Source: Mesostigma viride
Lineage: Eukaryota; Streptophyta; Mesostigmatophyceae; Mesostigmatales; Mesostigmataceae
Reading direction: 5' to 3'
Length of the DNA: 52,500 nt
NCBI GenBank assembly: GCA_009746045.1
Contig: RPFO01001745.1
Span: 1-52,500, forward strand
The notes under the pieces were generated by a model. The model searched no databases. It had not been told where the DNA came from and was given only the letters and a program-made list of their open reading frames with translations. A program made the position numbers and the translations under genes. Positions 42,591 through 51,605 of this stretch are shown piece after piece. Within the stretch, counting starts at the first letter, position 1. The number at the start of each line of letters is the position of its first letter.

Positions 42591-45581
42591 GTTCTCTCAC
42601 CTTGTTACTCTGAGGATGATGATCTCATTACCATTGGGGATGGCAGCCAGGGCATAATTGATTTTGAGGCAGCAACCTTACTGTCCTCCCAACACCCTGT
42701 ACTGGAACCTTACATAAAAGCACTAACCCCTACTGTTGACAACTCCATAGATATCAAGGAGCTTGCTCATCAGCTGCACCTAGCCATGGGTCATGAAACA
42801 GTGGCTGAGGAACTGGCCAGACGGCTGGGGGGTAGTAGCATGGGAAAACAACTCAGGAATGCAGTAAAACTGGCTAGACAACACTGTCAAGAATGTCAGT
42901 TCAATAGCCCCAAACCTCAAAAATGGCATACTGCAACTCCTTCCACCAATAGGGGCATGATAGTGGGGGATGTGATGCACATCAACAAAGATGTCCAACC
43001 CTACCTGATCCTAAAAGACTCATGGTCCAGGTTCACAGTAATGGAACCCCTACCTGGCATGTCTGCAGGGCAGCTACGTGTTGCACTCATGATTGCTTTA
43101 CCCAGATTCTACCCAGTTGACAGAATTTTGCTTGATCAACAATTTTCTTGTCTGACTGACCTGGAAGGGTGTGAAGCAATAGAGATTGCTGGGCTGGAAG
43201 ATCATGAGGGTCAGGGGGTCATTGAAAGAACCATCAGATCTGTCAAAACCCTACTAGCCAAAAATCCTTCCAAGGATGCTACTTCAGGGGTCTATTGTGA
43301 CAGGGCACTCTGGTGTCATGAAATGTGCACAACCCTAAACATGAGACCTGTCTTGCATGCCACGTGGGGTGAAGTAATCCCAGCAGGCCTGCAGGCAGGT
43401 GTATATCCCCCAGAGGTGATAGCACTGTACAACACTGCACGTGCACAAACCTCAGCAAAACTGGCAGAAAAAGATAAAACCCATTCCAGGCCAGTATTCC
43501 AAAAAGGTGATCAAGTTCTCTATTACAAGGAAAACAGCTTTGGTAAGGTTGGAACTTGGCTAGGTCCAGTTACCATCCGTGGATTTACCAAAAACAGCAA
43601 GACCGTGGAGGTCAAGCACAATATCAATGGGAAGCGTCACAGGGTGAGCTGTCATAGAATTAAGAAGTATTATTCTCCCATGGCAGACGTGCCTGGGGAA
43701 GAGTCTTTAAGCATGGACTCACTACTTCTATCTGGCAACTCCAGCATGCCCAGCAGTAGCTCTGAGCCACCAATTACTGCTGTTGACAGCACCACAGCAC
43801 CCTCTGTGAACCCTTCCACCCTCAGTGAAGCCAGGCCCACTTCACAACCTGGGGATTGCTTAACCAGGCACGAGGTAGCTGGGTTGGAAGCATTAGCTCA
43901 GCCCCAAGGCACCAAATTGTCTGCCAACCCTCCCGCTCTGAGGTCAAGATTGGCAGTCGCCTTGCAAGCATTACACAGGTCACATAAGCAACAAGCTGCT
44001 GTGGCCGCAGGGTTGGCAAAAGTCTCAGCTGTGTGCACTAGTCAGGACCCCTGGACCCTGGCAATAGACACTCAGGCACAGGTCAGTGTGATCAGTGCAC
44101 AAGCCATCCCTGGTCTTGAGATTGCACCTTCATTTTGGGCACGGGTGCAGGATTTCTCAGGCCAAAGCTCACTGGATGTAGTGGGACAAGTGATGCTCCC
44201 TATACTTGGTATTCAGACACCCTTCCAGGTGGTGGAGGGGTACTCTGGTAACACCTTGTTGGGGGAACCTTTTGTATCCTATCCTGGGGTGCTTATCTCA
44301 GCTAATGAGCTCAGTGTCACAGGGGTGGGTGCAGTTCCTCTGGACCACTTTAAAATCCCTCTCTCCAGTATTGTCCCTGGTATGGATGCTGTCATCAAGG
44401 CAGTCAACACTCAGTATGCACCAGGGGAGATCCCTGATCTGGACAAGTTAGTGCACAGCCAGTTCCTCCATCCCTCAGCCTTTGGGCTGGGTAAGTGGGA
44501 CATAGCCATGCACTCACCCCACCAAATCTCCCACGTCATACAAGAATGCAAAACACAAAAAGGGTTTACCAAGTGGCTGATGGCCATTGTCCACCAAGCC
44601 AGGCAGGAATGGGTCCTGCCCAACCCCAAAAACCCTCAATACAAACCGCCTGTCACCCCTTCATGGGACGTGCCAGAGGGAGCCAAAAAGCTCAGATTAA
44701 AATTTGTTCTCAAACAAAAACCACAAAAAGTGGGCTCCCCAATCTTCCATGCCAGACCATGTGTCACAGAATTAAAGGGGACATCCACACTGCCAAAAGG
44801 GGAAACATACACACCTGGGCTGCAACAAACCTCACTCAGGATCATGCTCTCCCTATTCCTCCACAACCTCAATGCAGGCCAAGACTATGTCTGCAAAGCC
44901 ACTGACATTAAAAGGGCCTTCCTCAGGGGGGACCCAGAAAAGGCTGAATCTGTGTGGAAAGGGAAGGTGTACGTGGTAGACACCCCAGCTGTGTGGAAAC
45001 CTTACATTGATGAGCCCCACCTTATCATCAACATTGGGGTGGAAGGGCTTGTCAGTGCCCCAAAAATTTTCAGAGACTCAGCAGAGGAAGTATTCAAAAA
45101 GCTCAAGGCCACGTATGATGACCTGGACCCATGCTTTTTTGTTGTACCCACCCCCTCTGGACTGCTGTTCTTTGTGTGGCATGGAGATGACCAACTCATT
45201 TGTGGGCCTAGAGCTGAGGTGGAAACCTTTATTCAGCAGGTCCAGGAATCATATGAGATTGGCAAACAGGTGGAATTGAGCACAACCCCCATCCAGTTCT
45301 GTGGCATCATGTTGCAGCTGCATAGGCAGCCAGATCAGTGGGTCTGCTCTCTCTCCCCTCCTGCAGAATATATCCAAGATTGTCTAGATCTGCTGCAGGA
45401 CAACTACCTCCCCTTACACATGTGTGCCACTGTTCAGGGCAAACTGGGGTGGTGGTCAGCCATCTGTGGGGCTCCCTTAGCTGTCATCAGCAGGGTCACC
45501 CATGATGTTCTAGTCAAAATCAAATGCAGTCACATCAGGAAGTTGATCCATGACTGCCCCCCCTCATCCTCCATGGCCTGA
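42591..45581 (+). CDS. Pol: integrase, protease and reverse transcriptase
   Basis: Open from after a stop at 42588-42590; first ATG at 42786. Integrase: zinc region (HQLHLAMGHE...HCQEC), then core residues D in VGDVMHINKD, D in ILLDQQF and E in GVIERTIR (residues 62, 117, 147 from 42786), then a C-terminal GDQVLYY...WLGPVTI module. Protease follows: AIDTQAQVSVISAQ (Asp at 44067) with LLGEPF near 44258; the usual D-T/S-G triad reads DTQ. Reverse transcriptase: DIKRAFLRGDP (44904) and FVWHGDDQLICGP (about 45170), the copia-type DD motif with WHGDD in place of YVDD. The frame ends at a C7 run near 45557, one base short of joining RNase H. Integrase before protease is unlike the usual Ty1/copia order. 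Confidence 0.8.
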   Translation, partial: VLSPCYSEDDDLITIGDGSQGIIDFEAATLLSSQHPVLEPYIKALTPTVDNSIDIKELAHQLHLAMGHETVAEELARRLGGSSMGKQLRNAVKLARQHCQECQFNSPKPQKWHTATPSTNRGMIVGDVMHINKDVQPYLILKDSWSRFTVMEPLPGMSAGQLRVALMIALPRFYPVDRILLDQQFSCLTDLEGCEAIEIAGLEDHEGQGVIERTIRSVKTLLAKNPSKDATSGVYCDRALWCHEMCTTLNMRPVLHATWGEVIPAGLQAGVYPPEVIALYNTARAQTSAKLAEKDKTHSRPVFQKGDQVLYYKENSFGKVGTWLGPVTIRGFTKNSKTVEVKHNINGKRHRVSCHRIKKYYSPMADVPGEESLSMDSLLLSGNSSMPSSSSEPPITAVDSTTAPSVNPSTLSEARPTSQPGDCLTRHEVAGLEALAQPQGTKLSANPPALRSRLAVALQALHRSHKQQAAVAAGLAKVSAVCTSQDPWTLAIDTQAQVSVISAQAIPGLEIAPSFWARVQDFSGQSSLDVVGQVMLPILGIQTPFQVVEGYSGNTLLGEPFVSYPGVLISANELSVTGVGAVPLDHFKIPLSSIVPGMDAVIKAVNTQYAPGEIPDLDKLVHSQFLHPSAFGLGKWDIAMHSPHQISHVIQECKTQKGFTKWLMAIVHQARQEWVLPNPKNPQYKPPVTPSWDVPEGAKKLRLKFVLKQKPQKVGSPIFHARPCVTELKGTSTLPKGETYTPGLQQTSLRIMLSLFLHNLNAGQDYVCKATDIKRAFLRGDPEKAESVWKGKVYVVDTPAVWKPYIDEPHLIINIGVEGLVSAPKIFRDSAEEVFKKLKATYDDLDPCFFVVPTPSGLLFFVWHGDDQLICGPRAEVETFIQQVQESYEIGKQVELSTTPIQFCGIMLQLHRQPDQWVCSLSPPAEYIQDCLDLLQDNYLPLHMCATVQGKLGWWSAICGAPLAVISRVTHDVLVKIKCSHIRKLIHDCPPSSSMA

Positions 45582-46110
45582 ATCTGATGGAAGACATCCA
45601 CATCACAGTGTCATGGACAGCTCCATGGAGAGCAGAACAATCAATCAGATGGGGGCACGGGAATCAGGGCTGTTTTTTCTCACCAACAGGTCAGATTACA
45701 TGTCCCTCACTTCCTGGTACAGCAGGCTACACCGCAGAAAACCTGGCAGCAGCAACTCAGCTGAATGTCGTGCTGTGGTGTCTGCTGCATTGCATGCTCG
45801 TTCCCTGCAGCACATGCTCACCTGGCTACAAACCCAGGCAGGCAGCACATGCAATGTCATCTCACATCTCTATACTGACAGCTATTCTGTGATCAGTTTT
45901 CTAACCAAGAAATCTGTTTCTGCTGCTGTCCACACTGACCTGGATTGGGTGATCCTCAAACAGGAGGCAACCTACTTTTCCAGCTGGACTCATGTGGATG
46001 ATGAGGACAACCCAGCAGACGCTCTTACGAAGCTGCGGGATGCTGCTGGCCAACAGTACCAGCTCCTCTTTCAGAACATGAACCCCTATGATATCAGAGT
46101 CAGTGTTTGA
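45564..46110 (+). pseudogene. RNase H domain of the copia polyprotein
   Basis: Continues pol in other frames: first EDIHITVSWTAPWR (45590), then after a T6 run (about 45671) LTSWYSRLHRRKPGSS, SAECRAVVSAAL, HLYTDSYSVISFL and NPADALTKL before the stop at 46110. These are the copia RNase H landmarks (SW-S-x-K/R, S-x-E-x-R/Y, D-N/S-x-S, NPAD-x-LTK). Both breaks are explained by one missing base in a homopolymer. Confidence 0.75.
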
Positions 46111-46484
46111 ATAAATGACTGGCCATAGCACAGTACACAACCACCACACCCCCTTACCACAGCGATAGCTGCTGGGCGCCATAAAATTCAACACATTCGT
46201 TGTGGGGTGTGAGTGCTGGCTAGGTCAGATTTGTATCCATTTGCAGCTTGAGGACACAAGCTTTATATCCACTTACTTAATGTGTGCTTCAGCAACTGGC
46301 CAAACCAGCCAGCTGTGTACACCTTATTTAATGTGCAATATAACACCTGGCCAGAACAGCCAGCTGTAACCAACCTGGCTCAACCAGCCATGTCTCTTTT
46401 GTACCCCTAATCAACTTAAAAACAATAACAATAATGTTGGGGGTGCAGACCTGCATTAAGAAATAAATAATAAAACAATACTGG
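46111..46484 (+). other. 3' untranslated segment before the LTR
   Basis: Non-coding. GGCCAGAACAGCCAGCTGT-like words repeat three times (46290-46395). A clear polypurine tract next to the LTR is not obvious; the last bases are ATAAAACAATACTGG. Confidence 0.6.
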
Positions 46485-46958
46485 AGTTAGTCTCCATGCT
46501 TTGCTGTAGACTAAGTCTCAAAGGCATTGTGAATACAACGTATGAATAAGCCTTGTAAACCTACGTTGGTATGTGAATATAAATACCACGTGGGCTATGC
46601 AGATAGGAATGCTAGTCGAGTCGCATACGTTTCCCTAGATAGGTACTTTGGGTACTGAGGTACGTGACAGATGTCAGTACCCAGTATACGTAGTGTCCTG
46701 TCATTGGACGGTACTAGAGTATCCTAGATAGGGACCGTACTGCAGCGTGCATTGATCTGTGATCACACGATGCAGTGACTAGACTGCTACCTGTCATCGT
46801 GCGGCCTCGGGCCAACGGTCTGCACCCAACGGTCACTGGCGGCGCAGCCAGTGAGAGGAACGTTGATAAAGGGTAAACCTATTTTCTAATGAACCAAGCA
46901 TTCACTGCTCATTGCATTCACTGTGTTCTCAAGCAATATATCCCGTCGCAATCTAACT
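46485..46958 (+). repeat. 3' LTR
   Basis: 474 bp, apparently identical to the 5' LTR except for a two-base TA difference (CCCTAGATAGG here, CCCTATAGATAGG at 39155). Confidence 0.9.
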
Positions 46959-46963
46959 GGCGG

Positions 46964-47884
46964 GGGTCTGGTTGCCGGTCATGGCTTGTTGTCGTCGTGC
47001 TCAATTAGGTCACATCCCGTGCGTAACTAGAAGCATGTGGAGGCGGTACAGGGTGTTGAGTTGGGTTGAGTTGAGTTTATTCCCGCGCCGGTACAGGCCG
47101 GGTGTGTGGTGGTCATGGTTTCAGACGTGTGGGCGGAATGCATATGGTGGACCTGTTGGTGGTCGTTGTGGTGGTGGTGTGGCTGAGTATGTACCTTCGT
47201 ACTGTATGATTGTTTGTCTGTGACATGCTGCTGTTCAGGCCCTCGGCCGTTTCCACATCTCTGCTGCCCATCTCTGCCGACTCTGCGGCGTAGGGCTGGT
47301 GTTATGTCGCGTAACTTTTGTTGTTGTTACGGACGTAAATTAGGTCCTTTGTTGCCTCAGCCATTCCGGAACAGTTCGCTGACTTTCCTAGGCTTACGTG
47401 TAGTTAGTTAGGACCTTTTGGCCGGTCGGTACCGGGCCTTGTGACGTGGCAATTGTACAATATGGTGGTTCGGTGCAGTTGCGCCGCGCTGCGTACTTTA
47501 GTAGTGGTCCTTTTATCCTCCGTGTGAACCTTGTGGACATGCGTTGGTCCTATAGGCAAGGGTCGATGTCGGCCCGAGCATACACGAAGGTCGGCGATCA
47601 TTTATGCAGCAGTTGTCCTTCGTGAATTGCACTCGGCGTGTATTATGGAAATATTGTAATACATCGTTTTGGGTCGTGAATTTACCAGTGTTTACTTCGT
47701 CGTGCCCCGGCATTATAGTATGGCGTACAGTAACCGCATGTATCGGAATGCATTGAGAGCAGAGTCGTCGCGTCCTAGGTCTTATAGCCAATGTAGCTCC
47801 TCATCACTAGGAACCCTCACTAGTTTAGGTAAGGTTCGGCGAGGTGTTTGGGATAGAGTAGAGCCAGGGCGTAACAACTAGGAC
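46964..47884. other. No recognised gene; one retroposon-like end
   Basis: Short frames on both strands without motifs. At 47236-47290 the words GGCCCTCGGCCGTTTCCA and TCTCTGCTGCCCATCTCTGC match the AAC-tailed retroposon end at 48721-48795, here without an AAC tail. Confidence 0.45.
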
Positions 47885-48495
47885 ATCCCGGTCATTTCGC
47901 GACCCGAACACGAACACGAACACCTGGGGAGAGTACCCGAACCCGAATACCGAACATGTTCGGTACATTTCCAGGTGACCCGAACCCGAACACGAACATG
48001 TTCGGTACAGGTTGAAGGTGACCCGAACCCGTACCCGAACATTACCCGAACATTTTACCGAACACGAACCGAATTCATAACGATACACTTGTGAGTAGGA
48101 TACGGACACCATCGAGGACAATTGAACTGTCACAAAAGAAAGCAAAATGCTAGCTGTCGTCTGAACTTCTGAAACCGATAGAAATAAACCTTCGTACTGT
48201 GTTATCTTCTTCATTGGCTGGTACTGAAATGTCGAATGATAAGTGAAAAGTTCTGCGGTTTGGTACTGAAAAATTCGGCTGAAAGCAATAACAACAACCG
48301 AAAAGTATGTAAATGTTCGGTACCGGGTCAGAGGCGAACATGTTCGCCCGGTTCCCAGGGTGACCCGAACACGGACACGAACATGTTCGGTAAGTTTCCA
48401 GGGCGACCCGAACCCGAACAGCACATGTTCGGCCGAACATTTTAGGCGACCCGAACACCGCACATGTTCGGTATTCGCCCGAACATGTTCGTGTG
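47885..48495. repeat. Block of CGAACATGTTCG palindromic repeats at both ends of a 610-bp segment
   Basis: Left (47900-48070) and right (48310-48495) parts are built from ACCCGAAC, CGAACATGTTCGG and TTCCAGG-like words. The two parts are largely inverted with respect to each other, with A/T-rich unique sequence between (48071-48300). It looks like a small non-autonomous element with long subterminal repeats; no clear target duplication. Confidence 0.6.
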
Positions 48496-48574
48496 CGGTA
48501 TGCGGCGGATGTCCCAGCCCTACTGCGGCGTTACACTACAGTAGGTACAGCTGTTGTACCAACGCGGGTGTATC

Positions 48575-48900
48575 ACTATAGATTCTCTGCTGCCCATGTG
48601 CGGCGTGGGACACAACAACAACAACAACCACCACCAACGCGGGTGTATCCAATGATGCAACCGTACATGTCCCCGGTTAGTATCTTTGTTTCTTGTATGT
48701 TTGTGATGGCATGCTGTTCAGTGTCCTGGCCCTCGGCCGTTTCCAAATCTCTGCGGCCCATCTGCGGCGTGGGCAAGAACAACAACAACAACACTACACT
48801 GTGCAGTAGTATTGAACTGTACTGTACAACAACAACATGTGCGGCGAGGGAAACAACTGAACTGAACTGAACAACAACAACAACAACAACAACCAGCAGA
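48575..48900 (+). repeat. Tandem 3' ends of an AAC-tailed retroposon
   Basis: Three successive ends: TCTCTGCTGCCCATGTGCGG then AAC tail (48581-48632), GGCCCTCGGCCGTTTCCAAA then GCGGCCCATCTGCGGCG and AAC tail (48729-48796), and TGTGCGGCGAGGG then AAC tail (48838-48895). These pair with the end attached to the 1-kb array at 28731-29730. Confidence 0.65.
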
Positions 48901-49892
48901 CCAAACCGATTCGTCCCTTGATGCACCAGCGTGGGAATGATCAACTGACTGCTGACTGACCTGCACCGTTTCAGTTTTCGGGCTGCGATCGGCCAATAGT
49001 CCCTTTGACACGTCACCATCTGACATCTGCTGCGAAACGCTGGCGGTTTATTAGCCAACTTTTTCATGAGGGGATTCACGTGAGCGCGCGCCCTTCGAAG
49101 AACGACGCAATTACTGCTGTGCTCGACGGGCCACGTACTGCGTACACTAATATGGCGATCCAAGATTGTGCGATGCAGCTTCTCCTTGGCTTTTACGGTG
49201 TCGATGCATGTGCATGCAGTCACACGCAACGGTAAAGCTTCCACACATACATCATACGCCGCCGGCTCGTGCGAATCGCTACATCGGCTAATTCCACACA
49301 TACATGATCATACGTACGCCGCCGCGCGGGCCGGGCTCGTGCGAATCGCTACGTACATCGTCGCAGTGAATATGTATCCAATCCGGATTAACTAATAGCT
49401 ATATATGTAGTACTTATTAAGATCGACATGATCAGCGCGCTAGTTTTGCGCCCGGCCGCATGCGCACGTACAATGATTATAATTCCCATTCATTCTCTAG
49501 CATGGCGCACCCCGTTTGCGTGATCGACGACGTCGACTGCATACATAGTGTCAATATTTGGCCGCGTGCGCTATAAGCATTTTCACGCTGGTTGCGAGTA
49601 CAGCTGCTAATAAAGCTAGCTAGTACGTACAAGCTGTGCATGACCATTGACAATGCAGCTTCACGCGTACGTATGAAAGTGTCGATATTAAAAGTATTAA
49701 TTCCTGGGTGCAGAGCTCGTCGCGGTATATATAACTAATATTTGTACTGATCAATCACAAGTTCACCACGTCGGCGGCCGGCTATGGCGCCGGCAGTTGC
49801 ACTTATACGGGCATGAACGTTCATGTTTGTCGACCCGGTGTATCATGGACCAGAACGTACAATGTACCGCGTAGTAGTATTTTTACCAATAC
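48901..49892. other. No recognised gene
   Basis: A direct repeat around CGCCGCCGGCTCGTGCGAAT/GGCTCGTGCGAATCGCTAC occurs at about 49247-49280 and 49315-49355. The rest is A/T-rich with many TAGCTA words. It may include the promoter of the receptor-like gene that starts at 49893 or 49941, but no specific site can be named. Confidence 0.4.
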
Positions 49893-50243
49893 GTGCGCCG
49901 AAACATCGTCCTGCTGCATGCATCGGTAACCGTGCCAAGCATGGCCATTATGGAGTTTGAATGCAGCGATGGGAGCTCGTCGCCAAGCAAAACGCCGCGA
50001 ATCTGGAAGTTTCGGGGGCGCGCAATGACCTGCAGCCAGCTGTCGATTGGCAACAGCGCCATTTCGCATCGCCTGATCATTATAAAGGCACGCCTGGTGC
50101 TCTTGTTCGCCCTCTGCGCTGTTGTCATGGTGACCGCACTGCTGACGTGGCAAACGTCCATGAAGGCCACGGATACGTCCGTTAACACCATGTCCGCGCA
50201 GCTCCGCGACGACGTCACCAAGTGGGGAGTGTCACAGGTCAAG
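49893..50243 (+). CDS. Membrane receptor-like protein, first exon
   Basis: 117 codons ending at donor AAG-GTACGT in phase 0. Two possible starts: 49893 or, more likely by context (GCATGG), 49941. Product: about 50 polar, serine-rich residues, a single hydrophobic span (LIIIKARLVLLFALCAVV, residues about 61-84), then an extracellular-type helix (SVNTMSAQLRDDVTKWG). This N-terminus (cytosolic tail, one membrane segment, coiled outer stalk) is common in algal sensor kinases and nucleotide cyclases with Cache-like outer domains, but only the beginning is present, so the effector is unknown. Confidence 0.5.
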
Positions 50244-51437
50244 GTACGTCGGCTGCATACCAGCAGCTGCAGCTTTAATGAACGGCGCATGCACGTTCTG
50301 GACATGTATCGGTCATGAAGGGATCACATTCCTGCAGCGTGCTGCAGTAATGGCACGACTGCTGCATGCTTATTATTATATAACATTATATTATACTATA
50401 CTGCTCAGCGTGCTGCTTGTCGGTGCAGCTAATGAACTGGCAATTATTTGTAATTTATTTGCAAACTGCAATCAATGGGAAGGCCGCTTGCAGTATATCA
50501 CGATCGGAAGCTTTATGATACACTGAACAGATCTAGAGGCTTCGCCCTGCACTAATTGGAATCCCACTGAGTCGTGGATATTCGCCGTAGTAAAGCTCCA
50601 GCCCTTCTTTGATAGCAGCGACGCTTGAATTCATGCGAATTTCAATAAACCCCAAACCTCGATATTGTTTACCCCAGTGGGAGTCTGGAATGGCGCACAT
50701 CGTATAAGTACCCTGCTCATGGCCAATGATGATGATAATTCACCTATTGAATATCTATTAATACCTACTCCTATCTATTAATACCTGCTATTATCTGATG
50801 GCCGTTTTGTGCATGCATGTATGCATAAATCATATCTGTGACCACACTGACACCCACGCAGGGCATGCTCACAGCCACCTCCTTGCATGGCTGCCCTGCG
50901 CCACCAATTTAATCTTGACATCTACGTAATGTCTTGTTGTATACATATACACGATATCTGGATACCTGCACACACGACCTGCGCATGGCCCTAGCTCTCC
51001 ATGGCCATAGTGAACTTCAACACTTTATAGTTCTGACATCTACTGTTCTTAATTGAATTGTAGGCAAGAATTACTGTATCTTTCAACACACTCAACTAGG
51101 ACCTAGCTGGCTAGCTGCGTACCTGTCAGCCATCTCCATATGGCCATAGTGATTCAACGACTACTTATCTTTCCAGTGCTTAATTATTGCATGCATGAAC
51201 CATATCCCACCCTGCAGGACCTGCTCAATGTCAGCCGTCTCGATCCATGGCCATAGTTATTCAACTAGTATACTTAATTGTAGCTCGTACTGAGCTTTAT
51301 GGTATGCATAAACCGTGTCCCACCCAGGACCTGCTCACAGCCATCTCCACAGCCATAGTGATTCATCTACTACTCAATGTCTTATTGTGCTTTTCTGTTA
51401 ATTTTGCTTTATGAACCGTTACTATCCGGCCACCCAG
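50244..51437 (+). repeat. Intron filled with degenerate copies of the next exon's start
   Basis: GTACGT at 50244 to CCACCCAG at 51437, phase 0. Sequences like CAGGACCTGCTCACAGCCAT, the true start of the next exon, recur in decayed form at about 50860, 51213 and 51329, with weaker traces near 50980 and 51130. Each is followed by a GGCCATAGTGATTCA-like word that marks non-coding copies. Confidence 0.6.
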
Positions 51438-51605
51438 GACCTGCTCACAGCCATCTCGATGGCCACCGAGTCCCTGTCTGACGTCATTGGCGCCCACGTG
51501 TGCGACTTCTCTCGCGACCGTTTAGAGTCCGACGTGCTGCCTTTCTTGTGGAGCACGTTCAAGGCCAACCGCAACATGACGACTGCATTCCTGATGACCG
51601 CCGAG
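51438..51605 (+). CDS. Membrane receptor-like protein, second exon (interrupted)
   Basis: Opens in phase 0 after CCACCCAG: DLLTAISMATESLSDVIGAH, then VCDFSRDRLESDVLPFLWS and NRNMTTAFLM. The pattern of a helix followed by LPFLWSTFKANRNMTTAF resembles the start of an extracellular Cache-type sensor domain (F/L-W-x-x-F...then Y/F-h). The frame stops three bases into the palindromic element at 51606, so the gene is probably disrupted; its continuation would lie beyond the window. Confidence 0.5.

Larger units (their letters stand above)
39006..46958 (+). mobile_element. Full-length copia-type LTR retrotransposon
   Basis: 7,953 bp between two LTRs (39006-39481, 46485-46958) with inverted termini AGTTAG/CTAACT, flanked by GGCGG at 39001-39005 and 46959-46963, a 5-bp target duplication as usual for Ty1/copia. 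Order of domains: gag, zinc knuckle, integrase, protease, reverse transcriptase, RNase H. The LTRs differ only by a TA insertion in the parts I compared, so insertion was recent, yet gag is broken. Confidence 0.9.

Noticed and set aside
48576-49301. 241-codon minus-strand frame
   Set aside because: It crosses the AAC tails (poly-V) and retroposon ends; no domain.
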